Shown: positions 33,254-42,991, counted from the stretch's first letter. The stretch: DNA of 64,000 nt from Citrobacter amalonaticus Y19 (GCF_000981805.1 NZ_CP011132.1:1116001-1180000); one strand, 5' to 3'. The notes: a model not told the origin generated them from the sequence alone. Made by a program: numbers and translations.

Positions 33254-35774
33254 GACAACTGAGTACATTGACGCCTTGCCGCTCTCGGACATCGAGAAAG
33301 CGGCATTGCCGAAAACTGACATTCGCGCGGTGCATGAAGCGCTGGATGCCGAGCATCGCCGTTACTCGCGAGAAGACGATTCACCGCAGGGTTCTGTCAA
33401 AGCCCGTCTGCAACAAGCCTGGCCAGACTCGCTGGGCGAAGGGCAACTGATCAAAGATGACGAAGGGCGCGACCAGCTTCAGGCGATGCCGAAAGCCAAA
33501 CGATCATCGATGTTCCCCGATCCCTGGCGTACCAACCCGGTTGGGCGTTTCTGGGATCGCCTGCGCGGACGTGACGTTACGCCGCGCTATCTTGCGCGTC
33601 TGACCAAAGAAGAGCAGGAAAACGAGCAGAAGTGGCGTACCGTCGGCACGATTCGTCGTTACACGCTGCTGTTGCTGACGCTGGCGCAGACGGTCGTTGC
33701 GACCTGGTACATGAAGACGATTCTGCCGTATCAGGGCTGGGCGCTGATCAATCCGGCGGATATGGTCGGGCAGGATCTGTGGGTCTCTTTCATGCAGTTG
33801 CTGCCGTATATGCTGCAAACCGGCATTTTGATCCTCTTTGCGGTGTTGTTCTGCTGGGTTTCAGCCGGGTTCTGGACCGCGCTGATGGGCTTCCTGCAAT
33901 TGCTGATTGGTCGCGATAAGTACAGTATTTCGGCGTCAACGGTCGGTGACGAACCGCTGAATCCGCAGCACCGTACCGCGCTGATTATGCCTATCTGTAA
34001 CGAAGACGTTGATCGCGTTTTTGCTGGTCTGCGCGCCACATGGGAATCGGTAAAAGCGACCGGCAACGGCGAGCATTTCGATGTCTATATTCTTAGCGAC
34101 AGCTACAACCCTGATATTTGCGTCGCAGAGCAAAAGGCGTGGATGGAGCTGATTGCTGAAGTGCAGGGCGAAGGGCAGATTTTCTATCGCCGTCGTCGCC
34201 GTCGCGTGAAGCGTAAAAGCGGTAACATTGATGACTTCTGCCGTCGCTGGGGCAGCCAGTACAGCTACATGGTGGTACTCGACGCTGACTCCGTGATGAC
34301 CGGTGAGTGCCTGAGCGGTCTGGTGCGTTTGATGGAAGCGAACCCGAACGCCGGGATCATCCAGTCATCGCCGAAGGCGTCCGGCATGGACACCCTGTAT
34401 GCACGCTGTCAGCAGTTTGCGACGCGCGTATACGGACCCTTGTTCACCGCCGGTTTGCACTTCTGGCAGTTGGGTGAATCCCACTACTGGGGCCACAACG
34501 CCATCATCCGCGTGAAGCCGTTCATCGAACACTGTGCGCTGGCACCGCTGCCGGGCGAAGGCTCTTTCGCCGGTTCTATCCTGTCGCATGACTTCGTGGA
34601 AGCGGCGCTGATGCGTCGTGCCGGGTGGGGCGTGTGGATTGCTTACGATCTGCCTGGCTCCTATGAAGAGCTGCCGCCGAACCTGCTGGATGAACTGAAG
34701 CGTGACCGCCGCTGGTGTCACGGCAACCTGATGAACTTCCGTCTGTTCCTTGTGAAAGGGATGCACCCGGTTCACCGCGCCGTGTTCCTGACCGGGGTGA
34801 TGTCTTATCTCTCCGCGCCGCTGTGGTTTATGTTCCTCGCGCTGTCGACCGCGCTGCAGGTGGTACACGCGCTCACCGAGCCGCAATACTTCCTGCAACC
34901 GCGCCAGCTATTCCCGGTCTGGCCGCAGTGGCGTCCTGAACTGGCGATTGCGCTGTTTGCTTCAACGATGGTGCTGCTGTTCCTGCCAAAACTGCTGAGT
35001 ATTCTGCTTATCTGGTGTAAAGGCACCAAAGAGTTCGGTGGATTTATTCGCGTGACGCTGTCGCTGCTGCTGGAGGTGTTGTTCTCCGTACTGCTGGCGC
35101 CGGTGCGCATGCTGTTCCACACCGTTTTCGTGGTGAGCGCCTTCCTCGGTTGGGAAGTGGTCTGGAATTCGCCGCAGCGAGATGATGACTCTACGCCGTG
35201 GGGCGAAGCGTTTATGCGCCACGGTTCGCAACTGCTGCTGGGTCTGGTGTGGGCGGTCGGGATGGCGTGGCTGGATCTGCGCTTCCTGTTCTGGTTGGCG
35301 CCGATTGTCGTCTCGCTGATCCTGTCGCCGTTTGTCTCGGTTATCTCCAGCCGTTCAACGGTCGGTTTGCGCACCAAACGCTGGAAGCTGTTCCTGATCC
35401 CGGAAGAGTATTCGCCGCCGCAGGTACTGGTGGATACCGATAAGTATCTGGTGATGAACCGTAAACGCGCGCTCGACGATGGCTTTATGCATGCGGTATT
35501 TAACCCGTCGTTTAACGCGCTGGCGACGGCGATGGCGACGGCACGTCACCGTGCAAGCCATGTGCTGGAAATTGCCCGCGATCGTCACGTCGAACAAGCG
35601 CTGAACGAAACGCCGGAAAAACTGAATCGCGACCGCCGCCTGGTGCTGCTGAGCGATCCGGTGACGATGGCGCGTTTGCACTATCGTGTCTGGAATTCGC
35701 CAGAGAAGTATTCGTCGTGGGTGAGTTACTATCAGGACATTACCCTGAACCCGCAGACGCTGAAAACGCTGTAA
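33246..35774 (+). CDS. opgH: Membrane glucosyltransferase OpgH
   Basis: 842 residues, overlapping the opgG end by eight bases. The N-terminal cytoplasmic region MNKTTEYIDALPLSDIEKAA is the part that inhibits FtsZ in E. coli at high UDP-glucose. The family-2 glycosyltransferase core has ALIMPICNEDVDRV, VVLDADSVM near residue 345 and RDRRWCHGN near residue 488. About eight membrane helices flank it. OpgH polymerises the beta-1,2 glucose backbone from UDP-glucose. The C-terminus ends NPQTLKTL, shorter than the E. coli tail. Confidence 0.97.
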   Translation: MNKTTEYIDALPLSDIEKAALPKTDIRAVHEALDAEHRRYSREDDSPQGSVKARLQQAWPDSLGEGQLIKDDEGRDQLQAMPKAKRSSMFPDPWRTNPVGRFWDRLRGRDVTPRYLARLTKEEQENEQKWRTVGTIRRYTLLLLTLAQTVVATWYMKTILPYQGWALINPADMVGQDLWVSFMQLLPYMLQTGILILFAVLFCWVSAGFWTALMGFLQLLIGRDKYSISASTVGDEPLNPQHRTALIMPICNEDVDRVFAGLRATWESVKATGNGEHFDVYILSDSYNPDICVAEQKAWMELIAEVQGEGQIFYRRRRRRVKRKSGNIDDFCRRWGSQYSYMVVLDADSVMTGECLSGLVRLMEANPNAGIIQSSPKASGMDTLYARCQQFATRVYGPLFTAGLHFWQLGESHYWGHNAIIRVKPFIEHCALAPLPGEGSFAGSILSHDFVEAALMRRAGWGVWIAYDLPGSYEELPPNLLDELKRDRRWCHGNLMNFRLFLVKGMHPVHRAVFLTGVMSYLSAPLWFMFLALSTALQVVHALTEPQYFLQPRQLFPVWPQWRPELAIALFASTMVLLFLPKLLSILLIWCKGTKEFGGFIRVTLSLLLEVLFSVLLAPVRMLFHTVFVVSAFLGWEVVWNSPQRDDDSTPWGEAFMRHGSQLLLGLVWAVGMAWLDLRFLFWLAPIVVSLILSPFVSVISSRSTVGLRTKRWKLFLIPEEYSPPQVLVDTDKYLVMNRKRALDDGFMHAVFNPSFNALATAMATARHRASHVLEIARDRHVEQALNETPEKLNRDRRLVLLSDPVTMARLHYRVWNSPEKYSSWVSYYQDITLNPQTLKTL

Positions 35775-35800
35775 GCGCGATCCGGCTGAATCATCTGAAA

Positions 35801-35828
35801 AATACCGGCCTGCGCCGGTATTTTTTTA
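35801..35828 (+). terminator. Terminator of opgGH
   Basis: AATACCGGC, loop CTGC, GCCGGTATT and about seven T, 26 bases after the opgH stop. Confidence 0.93.
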
Positions 35829-35858
35829 TACTGAAGAAAACGAATGATGAGGTATTAC

Positions 35859-36086
35859 GTGCGACTCGTAGCGGTGGGCATCATGGTCATGCTGTTAAGC
35901 GGGTGCGGCAGCATTATCAGCCGGACAATCCCCGGACAGGGGCATGGCAACCAGTACTATCCGGGAGTGCAATGGGACGTCCGGGACTCGGCATGGCGCT
36001 ATGTCACCATTATCGATCTGCCCTTCTCGCTGGTATTTGACACGCTGCTGTTGCCGCTCGATATGCATCACGGCCCTTACGAGTAG
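35859..36086 (+). CDS. yceK: Lipoprotein YceK
   Basis: 75 residues from GTG 35859, which has TGAGG six bases upstream and gives the E. coli length; ATGs at 35844 and 35847 are in frame but would place the ribosome site inside the gene. Lipobox MLLSGC with Cys16, then ISRTIPGQGHGNQYYPGVQW and LPFSLVFDTLLLP. DUF1375-type small lipoprotein of unknown role. It ends directly against the facing msyB stop. Confidence 0.9.
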   Translation: MRLVAVGIMVMLLSGCGSIISRTIPGQGHGNQYYPGVQWDVRDSAWRYVTIIDLPFSLVFDTLLLPLDMHHGPYE

Positions 36087-36461
36087 TTACCGCTCATCCC
36101 ACTCATCGGCTGCGGTTTGCCCCTCTTCGGTGTCCAGCGGGGGCTCAAGCTGAAATTCGCCTTCGTCCCATTCGTGCAGCGTATTCTCTTCCAGCCACTC
36201 CTGGCGGATCTCTATCTCATCATAATCGCCGTCAAAGACGCTTTGGGCAGCTTCGCCGCTGAGCATCGGCAGGCATTCGCCTTCCTCTCCTTCGTCGGCA
36301 AAAAACTCAACCTGCCACATGATGTCGCCATCCTGTAGCACGTACTTTTGCACGTTAAGCTGCTGTACATTGGCTTCGTCCTGCTCAAGCTCAGGATGGT
36401 CCGCCAAAAATTCTTCACGGGCTGAGTCAATGGCTTCTTCCAGCGTTGCATACATGGTCAT
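36087..36461 (-). CDS. msyB: Acidic protein MsyB
   Basis: 124 residues, extremely rich in Glu and Asp, with the conserved start MTMYATLEEAIDSAREEFLA. In E. coli extra copies suppress export defects of secY and secA mutants, and the gene belongs to the RpoS group. The promoter of this gene would lie in the 80-base gap before mdtG. Confidence 0.95.
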   Translation of the reverse strand: MTMYATLEEAIDSAREEFLADHPELEQDEANVQQLNVQKYVLQDGDIMWQVEFFADEGEEGECLPMLSGEAAQSVFDGDYDEIEIRQEWLEENTLHEWDEGEFQLEPPLDTEEGQTAADEWDER

Positions 36462-36542
36462 CAGAGTCTCCCTTTGATTTGACTAGGTATTCAGGGAAAG
36501 AATAGCTGATTCTCCGGTTATGCAAGTATGAATGCTGAAAAA

Positions 36543-37763
36543 TCATCCCACGGTTCGTGAGAGGGCACGGCGACGCAGGCTGTTCCAGGAATAAATGGCG
36601 TTAAACAGCACCACTCCGGCGGTGACCAGAAAGACAGCGCGGAAGCCATAGTTGGCGGAAATCGCTGCGCCCATAAGTGGGCCGGTCACGTTGCCAATAT
36701 CGCGAAACGACTGGTTGTAACTGAAGATGCGTCCGGCGATTTGGTTTGTGGAGTTATAGACCAGCAGCGTCTGTACCGCCGGTAACAGCGCGCCGTCGGC
36801 AGCACCCAGTAAAAAACGCAGCACCGCCAGTTGCCACGGGGTCTGAACAAAGGACATCGGGATCAGCAGCAGAACAGAAAGGATCAGCGCGACGATGAGG
36901 ATTTTCTCCGGCCCGATGCGGTCTCCCAGCTTGCCTAACCTGGGTGCGCTGAGTAACGCGGCGACGCCGGGCACGGAGGCAATCATCCCGCTAATAAACG
37001 CAATATTGCTGACGTTACCTGCCAGTTCCCGCACATAGAGCGTCAGAATTGGCGCAATGGAACCGGTCGCCACCTGAATAATCAGCGTTGTGACAAACAG
37101 ACTCAATACCAGTTTCGGGTTTTTAAGCGTGGCGACCACTTCCCGGACGCGTAGCATCTCTTTCTTGCTGATCGGCTTGAAGTTCTCGCGAATAAAAAAC
37201 AGCGTCAGTAAAAAACAGATCAGCAGTACCGTTGCGGTGATGAAGAAAACCGGGCGCAGGCCGTACTGATCGGCGAGCAGGCCGCCCGCCAGCGGACCGA
37301 GCAGCGCACCGCTGACGCCGCCGGTAGAGAGCGTTCCCAGCGCCCAGCCGCTTTTATTACGCGGCACCTGAGTGGCGATCAGGGCGTTGGCGTTAGGGAT
37401 AAATCCGCCCAGCAGTCCGAGCAGCGCGCGCAGCACCAGAAACTGCCAGATGTTCTGTGCCACGCCCATCAGCAGCATCACTATCGCCATCCCCAGTGCC
37501 GATCGCAGCAGCATGATCTTTCTGCCCTTGCGATCGGCGAGTCCGCCCCAGAAGGGAGAGGCGAAAGCGGAGAAAAGAAACGTAATACTGAAAACCAGCC
37601 CGGACCACATATTGAGCGCGCTGTGGCCCGTCACGCCGAGTTGTTCGACGTATAACGGTAAAAACGGCATCACCAGGCTGAATGCGGCACCGGTTAAGAA
37701 ACAGCCGAGCCAGGCGACGGTGAGATTACGTTTCCAGTTGATGGGTGTATCAGAGGGTGACAT
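36543..37763 (-). CDS. mdtG: MFS drug exporter MdtG
   Basis: 406 residues, 12 membrane helices. The MFS motif A is visible as GGLADRKGRKIML in the 2-3 loop and its second-half copy GKLGDRIGPEKIL. MdtG gives resistance to fosfomycin and deoxycholate when overproduced, and in E. coli is controlled by MarA/SoxS/Rob. I did not identify a marbox with confidence. Confidence 0.95.
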   Translation of the reverse strand: MSPSDTPINWKRNLTVAWLGCFLTGAAFSLVMPFLPLYVEQLGVTGHSALNMWSGLVFSITFLFSAFASPFWGGLADRKGRKIMLLRSALGMAIVMLLMGVAQNIWQFLVLRALLGLLGGFIPNANALIATQVPRNKSGWALGTLSTGGVSGALLGPLAGGLLADQYGLRPVFFITATVLLICFLLTLFFIRENFKPISKKEMLRVREVVATLKNPKLVLSLFVTTLIIQVATGSIAPILTLYVRELAGNVSNIAFISGMIASVPGVAALLSAPRLGKLGDRIGPEKILIVALILSVLLLIPMSFVQTPWQLAVLRFLLGAADGALLPAVQTLLVYNSTNQIAGRIFSYNQSFRDIGNVTGPLMGAAISANYGFRAVFLVTAGVVLFNAIYSWNSLRRRALSRTVG

Positions 37764-37885
37764 AGCGATCCGCGTGTGATGCGCTGTTGGCGCTATCAGG
37801 CAAAAAATGAATATAAATTAAGCATATTCATTATGCGCCTGTCGGCGGAGGGTCGCAATGTGGGGAGCTTTTATCGCTAAAAGCG

Positions 37886-37916
37886 GTGAAAAAGCAGCCC
37901 GGAAAGACTGCTTTGC
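37886..37916 (-). terminator. Probable terminator of lpxL
   Basis: Minus strand AAGCAG, a 10-base loop, CTGCTT and more T, within 36 bases of the lpxL stop. Moderate stem. Confidence 0.55.
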
Positions 37917-37921
37917 AGGAT

Positions 37922-38842
37922 TTAATAGCGGGAAGGCACGCCAGCAGGACGCGTTTTGAAGCGACGGTGCAGCCACATGTACTGTTCCGGCGCCATCATG
38001 ATGCACTTCTCCACAATCTTGTTCATCCAGGTGGCCGTGGTTTCTGCGTCGTCCAGCGGCGGTGAACACTCTGGCGGTAACATAATCAACTGGTAGCCTT
38101 TGCCATCGGGCTTGCGACGCGGCACAAACGGCACCAGGCAGGCGCTGGACATCCGCGCGAGCATCCAGGTGCCGGAAGTGGTGGCGGCCTGCTCAACGGC
38201 AAAAAGCGGGACGAACACGCTGGAGCGCGGGCCATAGTCATGGTCCGGCGCATACCAGACCACTTCGCCTTTCTTCAGCGCCTTAATCATCCCTTTCAGA
38301 TCTTTGCGATCGAGCATGGATTTGTTGGAGCGCATACGTCCCCAGGTCTGGAGCCAGTCGAGCAGCGGATTATCATTTGGCCGATAAACGCCGATGCCGG
38401 GTTCCTGCAAACCGAACTGGCGCGCGCCAAGTTCCAGGGTCAAAAAGTGCAGGCCCACCAACAAGATGCCGCGCTGCTGGGCCTGAACGTCACGAATATG
38501 CTCCATGCCGATCACTTCAGTCCAGCGCGCGATGCGACGATCGGACCAGAACCAGGCCATCCCGGTTTCCAGCAGGCCCATACCGACAGACTCAAAATTT
38601 TTGACCACCATCGCATGGCGTTCACGCTCGCTCATCTCGGGAAAACAGAGTTCGAGATTACGATACGCAATTTTTGTCCGACGCTTCATCAAACGAAACG
38701 CCAGGTGGCCGAGCAAATGGCCAAGACGATAGAGTATCGGATAGGGCAACTGGACGACCAACCAAAGTGAGCCAATACCGAGCCAGGTTAACCAGTACCG
38801 TGGATGCAGTAATGCTGCGGAGAACTTAGGTAAATTCGTCAT
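37922..38842 (-). CDS. lpxL: Lipid A lauroyltransferase LpxL
   Basis: 306 residues. One N-terminal membrane anchor (WLTWLGIGSLWLVVQLPYPI), then the acyltransferase motif H-x4-E at His132/Glu137 in GLHFLTLELG, which matches the catalytic pair of E. coli LpxL. It adds laurate to Kdo2-lipid IVA at the inner face of the membrane. Divergent from trhO across a 226-base gap. Confidence 0.96.
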   Translation of the reverse strand: MTNLPKFSAALLHPRYWLTWLGIGSLWLVVQLPYPILYRLGHLLGHLAFRLMKRRTKIAYRNLELCFPEMSERERHAMVVKNFESVGMGLLETGMAWFWSDRRIARWTEVIGMEHIRDVQAQQRGILLVGLHFLTLELGARQFGLQEPGIGVYRPNDNPLLDWLQTWGRMRSNKSMLDRKDLKGMIKALKKGEVVWYAPDHDYGPRSSVFVPLFAVEQAATTSGTWMLARMSSACLVPFVPRRKPDGKGYQLIMLPPECSPPLDDAETTATWMNKIVEKCIMMAPEQYMWLHRRFKTRPAGVPSRY

Positions 38843-39068
38843 GTCTTTCCTGTTGTATACCTTAAAACGGGCAATTATCTGTATTGTTGCATTTTTTCGC
38901 TTTCAGAAAAAATTTGTGGCTCCAGGATGGCGATAAATGCAGCAAATGTTGTTAAATTTTTAGTTTGAAGAAAGAAATGTAGCGCAAAATGTATGGATGT
39001 AAATTGGCACTGATTGCTATATGATGCCGGCCGATTCTGATTTTCACTTATTGCAGGACTCGTACACC

Positions 39069-40121
39069 ATGCCAGTGTTACATAACCGCATTTCCAATGA
39101 CGCCCTCAGAGCCCGGATGTTGGCTGAAACTGAGCCGCGCACAACCATTTCATTCTATAAATATTTTACCATCGCAGACCCGCAGGTCACACGCGATGCG
39201 TTGTATCAAAAATTAACAGCGCTGAATGTTTTTGGCCGAATCTATTTGGCGCATGAAGGAATTAACGCCCAAATCAGTGTGCCGCAAAGTCAGGTTGCGG
39301 CGTTTCGCCAGCAGTTATATGCCTTTGATCCCGCCCTCGACGGCGTGCGTCTGAACATTGCGCTGGATGATGACGGGAAATCCTTCTGGGTGCTGCGGAT
39401 GAAAGTGCGTGAGCGGATTGTGGCGGATGGTATTGAGGATCCAAGCTTTGACGCCAGCGATGTCGGCGATTATCTGAAGGCCGCCGAAGTGAACGCGATG
39501 CTCGACGACCCGGATGCGCTGTTCATCGATATGCGTAACCACTACGAATATGAAGTGGGCCATTTTGAGAATGCGCTGGAAATTCCGGCTGACACCTTCC
39601 GCGAGCAGTTGCCAAAAGCGGTCGAGATGATGCAGGAACACAAAGATAAAAAGATAGTGATGTACTGCACCGGTGGTATTCGCTGCGAAAAAGCCAGCGC
39701 CTGGATGAAGCATAACGGCTTTAGCAAAGTGTGGCACATTGAGGGCGGCATCATCGAATATGCGCGCAAGGCTCGTGAGCAGGGGTTACCGGTGCGTTTC
39801 ATCGGCAAAAACTTTGTGTTTGATGAGCGCATGGGTGAGCGCATCTCAGAAGAGGTGATTGCCCATTGTCATCAATGCGGCGCGCCATGCGACAGCCACA
39901 CCAATTGTAAGAATGACGGTTGCCATTTGCTGTTTATTCAGTGTCCGGCGTGTGCGCAAAAGTACAACGGCTGCTGTAGCGAGATCTGCTGCGAAGAAAG
40001 CGCGTTACCGGAAGAAGAGCAGCGCCGCCTTCGTGCGGGACGCGAGAACGGCAATAAGATCTTTAATAAGTCGCGTGGACGGTTGAACACGAAACTGGGG
40101 ATTCCGGATCCCGCCGAGTAA
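39069..40121 (+). CDS. trhO: tRNA uridine(34) hydroxylase TrhO
   Basis: 350 residues from the ATG of MPVLHNRISND, as in E. coli (formerly yceA); an upstream ATG at 39021 would add 16 residues and is not used. A central rhodanese domain carries the catalytic loop YCTGGIRCEKA with Cys200. The C-terminal region has a cysteine-rich cluster (CHQCGAPCDSHTNC and CPACAQKYNGCC). TrhO makes 5-hydroxyuridine at the wobble base of certain tRNAs using oxygen. Confidence 0.96.
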   Translation: MPVLHNRISNDALRARMLAETEPRTTISFYKYFTIADPQVTRDALYQKLTALNVFGRIYLAHEGINAQISVPQSQVAAFRQQLYAFDPALDGVRLNIALDDDGKSFWVLRMKVRERIVADGIEDPSFDASDVGDYLKAAEVNAMLDDPDALFIDMRNHYEYEVGHFENALEIPADTFREQLPKAVEMMQEHKDKKIVMYCTGGIRCEKASAWMKHNGFSKVWHIEGGIIEYARKAREQGLPVRFIGKNFVFDERMGERISEEVIAHCHQCGAPCDSHTNCKNDGCHLLFIQCPACAQKYNGCCSEICCEESALPEEEQRRLRAGRENGNKIFNKSRGRLNTKLGIPDPAE

Positions 40122-40128
40122 TCGTGTT

Positions 40129-40174
40129 GCCGGATGACCGTGACAACACGGCATCCGGCCTGCAATATCAGGCC
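40129..40174. repeat. REP-like palindromes between trhO and yceI
   Basis: GCCGGATG / CATCCGGC (40129-40136 and 40152-40159) overlaps a second perfect palindrome GGCCTG-CAATAT-CAGGCC (40157-40174). Composition and convergent position fit REP/BIME elements of enterobacteria. Confidence 0.65.
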
Positions 40175-40208
40175 CGATAGCAGAGCGCCATCGAGCCTCC
40201 TGTCTCTT

Positions 40209-40784
40209 TTACTTCTGCTGTACGCCTTCCACTGAGATGATCAAATCCACTTCCTGCGAGGCAGGCCCCAGATCGGTGGTAATGTTGAAGTCCTTCAGCT
40301 TAATTTTACCTTCGGCTTCGAAGCCAGCACGTTTACCACCCCACGGATCGTCTCCCTGACCAATCATCTTCGCTTCCAGCGTTACCGGCTTCGTCACGCC
40401 GTTAAGCGTCAGGTTCCCGGTGATGTCCAGTTCGTCACCGTCTTTCTTCACGCTGGTGGAGGTAAAGGTCGCCTGCGGGAATTTCGCCGCATTCAGGAAA
40501 TCAGCGCTGCGCAGGTGCTTGTCACGCTCGGCGTGGTTGGTATCCACGCTGCCGGTGTTGATGGTCACGTTCACTTTATCTGCCGCGGGATCCTTTTCAT
40601 CAAAGGTAAAGGTGCCGTCGAAGTCTTTGAACGTCCCGTATAACCAGCTATACCCCAGGTGCTGAATGCGGAAATTAACAAAGGCATGTTGTCCTTCTTT
40701 GTCAATTTTATAATCCGCCGCGACGGCGGAACCGGTGGTGAACAGCAAAGAGGCGAGAGTTAAACCCAGCAGGCTTTTTTTCAT
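40209..40784 (-). CDS. yceI: Periplasmic lipocalin-like protein YceI
   Basis: 191 residues with a signal peptide ending AVAADY. YceI-family beta barrel able to bind isoprenoid chains: VNFRIQHLGYSWLYGTFKDF, FTFDEKDPAADKVNV and the HLRSADFLNAAKFP segment are typical. In E. coli it is induced at high pH. It overlaps the yceJ stop by four bases (ATGA), so the two are an operon. Confidence 0.96.
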   Translation of the reverse strand: MKKSLLGLTLASLLFTTGSAVAADYKIDKEGQHAFVNFRIQHLGYSWLYGTFKDFDGTFTFDEKDPAADKVNVTINTGSVDTNHAERDKHLRSADFLNAAKFPQATFTSTSVKKDGDELDITGNLTLNGVTKPVTLEAKMIGQGDDPWGGKRAGFEAEGKIKLKDFNITTDLGPASQEVDLIISVEGVQQK

Positions 40785-41353
40785 TTTTGAGCTCCATAGT
40801 CAGATGACGACTTACCCAACATGCGATTCAGGGTGTCGTCTTTATCAATAAAGTGGTGTTTAAAGGCCATCAGGCCATGCAGAACGGAAAGAATAACCAC
40901 GGTCCAGGCCAGCCACAGGTGTACGCTTCCGGCGAGATCGGCCTGAACAGCGGCATCCGCGAAGGTCGCCGGGACGTCAAACCAGCCGAAAACGCTGACA
41001 GGTTTGCCGTCTGCCGTCGAGATCAGGTAACCGCTAATGACAATGCTAAACAGCAGCAGGTATAACGCGAGATGTCCTAGCGTCGCGCCAGCTCGGGTCA
41101 GGACCGAATAGCTTTTCAGCGCCTTTGGCGGTGGGGAGAGCAGACGCCAGATGACCCGCACGACCAGCCCCATCATTAACAGGACCCCAATGCTCTTATG
41201 CAGCTCGGGTCCCTGGTGATACCAGCCGTCGTAATAGCTCAGCGTCACCATCCAGAGACCGAGGGCAAACATACCGTAAACCACCAACGCGGTTAGCCAG
41301 TGAAGCAGGGCAGAAATAAACCCATACCGTTGAGGAGTATTTAAAAACTGCAT
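40781..41353 (-). CDS. yceJ: Cytochrome b561 family protein YceJ
   Basis: 190 residues, four membrane helices, with haem-ligand histidines in ALLHWLTALVVYG, GPELHKSIGVLLM, SVHLWLAWTV and SVLHGLMAFKHHF. CybB/YceJ cytochromes pass electrons from ubiquinol to periplasmic acceptors; a reported partner is superoxide. Operon with yceI. About 260 A+T-rich bases separate its start from the small yceO gene. Confidence 0.94.
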   Translation of the reverse strand: MQFLNTPQRYGFISALLHWLTALVVYGMFALGLWMVTLSYYDGWYHQGPELHKSIGVLLMMGLVVRVIWRLLSPPPKALKSYSVLTRAGATLGHLALYLLLFSIVISGYLISTADGKPVSVFGWFDVPATFADAAVQADLAGSVHLWLAWTVVILSVLHGLMAFKHHFIDKDDTLNRMLGKSSSDYGAQK

Positions 41354-41614
41354 AAAAATTCCATTTCATATCTCAGGATTGAATGAAAATGGCGTGTCAG
41401 AGACATAAATGCAACTAAAAAATAACAAAGAGAGTGATATTTAAAGATGATTCAATAATTTTGTATTAATTTTTAGTTTTCATTCAATGCATTCGGCATA
41501 AATGATAATTTGATGACAGTTGGCAGGGGGTAGTTGGGTTGTGTATTATTCAAAAAATCTAAACGAAATTTAGATAACTTTCAGTTTTTGTCAATATTTG
41601 TCAATGGTTCAGGC

Positions 41615-41728
41615 TCAGTAAAACAGGATGTAAATAACATCAAGAATGGCCAGCAGTGACCACAAAATAACGTAGAGCATAAAATGCTCGCGAATATTGT
41701 TGACCAGATAAAGAAACAGACGACGCAT
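41615..41728 (-). CDS. yceO: Small membrane protein YceO
   Basis: 37 residues, MRRLFLYLVNNIREHFMLY continuing into a single hydrophobic helix and ending YILFY. It matches the core of E. coli YceO, whose annotated form has nine more residues at the N-terminus; here an in-frame TAA stands two codons before this ATG, so the short form is the real one in this genome. E. coli yceO mutants make altered biofilms; molecular role unknown. Confidence 0.8.
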   Translation of the reverse strand: MRRLFLYLVNNIREHFMLYVILWSLLAILDVIYILFY

Positions 41729-41742
41729 ATTTTAATCACCAT

Positions 41743-41765
41743 AAAAAAGGCCTCATTACGAGGCC
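41743..41765 (-). terminator. Terminator of solA
   Basis: Minus strand GGCCTC, loop GTAAT, GAGGCC and six T, just below the solA stop and directly upstream of yceO. Confidence 0.9.
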
Positions 41766-41774
41766 ATTTAACGA

Positions 41775-42896
41775 TTATGCCGTAAATCGGGAGAGCCTGA
41801 ATGGCGTCAGGTCAAAAGCGGATGGTTTTACCTGGGCAAAGTCAGCGGCAATTTCACCCAATACCGAGGCAAATTTAAAGCCGTGACCACTCAGTCCGGT
41901 CACGATCAGCGTGTTGTCATGGCCGGGCAGCGTGTCGATGATAAAGTCTTCATCCGGCGAGTTATCGTAGGTGCAGGCCGCGCCGTGCAGACAGCAGCCG
42001 ATCCCTGGAAGGACATTGCGCAGGAACGGGAACGCTTCGGATCCATCGCTGGCAACACTGGCAAACGGTTTGCGTTCGGCTTCTGAATGGATAAGCTGTC
42101 CGCCGTTGTGCTTACCGATTTTAAGCTCGTCGTTCTCCGCCGGGAAACCGTAGTACTGATCGCCATTGGGCAGTTCGCCGGTGAAGGCCGGGAATTTATT
42201 CTTGATGCTATAGCGCCCATCGGCCTGATACCAGGCAAACACTTTTCGTACCGGCTGGATTGGCAGATCGGGAATCAAGGTCTGAACCCAGGTACCGGCG
42301 CTCACCAGCGCTTTCTTCGCGCTGTACTCACCATCAGCCGTTTCAACGGTGACCCCGCCGTCATCATCATGATGAATGGCCGTCACCGGACAGTTGAAGA
42401 GTTGCGCGCATCCGGCTTCTTCAGCCAGACGGATCCAGGTTTTTATCGCCAGCTCGCTGCGTAAAAAACCGGAATCGGCTTCGAACAGACCGGTGTAGTC
42501 TGCGGGGACACGAATTTCAGGCCAGCGCGCCATAATGGCGGCGGCATCGAGTTGCTCAACGTTCAGTTGCCACTGTTTTGCGCTGTGCGCAACGTTCGCC
42601 AGGAAGGGGGAATCGGCTGGGCCAAGATTGATGACGCCGGAGCGTACGAATATCGGTTCTTCATTATGGGTGGAGAGTTCATCCCACAGCGTCTGCGCAC
42701 GCAGCACCAGCGGAACGTATTTTTCACCTTCACCGTACGCGTGGCGTATCAGTCGCGTATCGCCGTGATGGCTGCCCTGCTGATGCGGCGGCATATGTGC
42801 ATCGGTCATCAGAACGTTTAACCCGGCGCGAGTGGCATAATAACCTGCGGCTGCCCCAACGGACCCGCTGCCTATAATGATTAAGTCGTATTTCAT
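41775..42896 (-). CDS. solA: N-methyl-L-tryptophan oxidase SolA
   Basis: 373 residues from the ATG of MKYDLIIIGSGSVGAAAGYY, which starts with the FAD dinucleotide fold. A 28-codon extension upstream is rejected as it has no homology. The cysteine that holds FAD covalently is Cys308 in HGAACTYDNSPDEDF. SolA is a sarcosine-oxidase-type flavoenzyme that oxidises N-methyl amino acids such as N-methyltryptophan with oxygen. Confidence 0.96.
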   Translation of the reverse strand: MKYDLIIIGSGSVGAAAGYYATRAGLNVLMTDAHMPPHQQGSHHGDTRLIRHAYGEGEKYVPLVLRAQTLWDELSTHNEEPIFVRSGVINLGPADSPFLANVAHSAKQWQLNVEQLDAAAIMARWPEIRVPADYTGLFEADSGFLRSELAIKTWIRLAEEAGCAQLFNCPVTAIHHDDDGGVTVETADGEYSAKKALVSAGTWVQTLIPDLPIQPVRKVFAWYQADGRYSIKNKFPAFTGELPNGDQYYGFPAENDELKIGKHNGGQLIHSEAERKPFASVASDGSEAFPFLRNVLPGIGCCLHGAACTYDNSPDEDFIIDTLPGHDNTLIVTGLSGHGFKFASVLGEIAADFAQVKPSAFDLTPFRLSRFTA

Positions 42897-42966
42897 CGGT
42901 TTCTCTCTGCTGTCGCGTTTGATGCAGAGTAAATAAGTGAAATGCGTAATACAACCCAGAAATAGC

Positions 42967-42991
42967 AAAGGCACCATCAAGGTGCCTTTTT
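42967..42991. terminator. Hairpin between bssS and solA
   Basis: AAGGCACC, loop ATCAA, GGTGCCTT with A residues on one flank and five T on the other; probably ends bssS transcripts on the minus strand. Confidence 0.65.
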
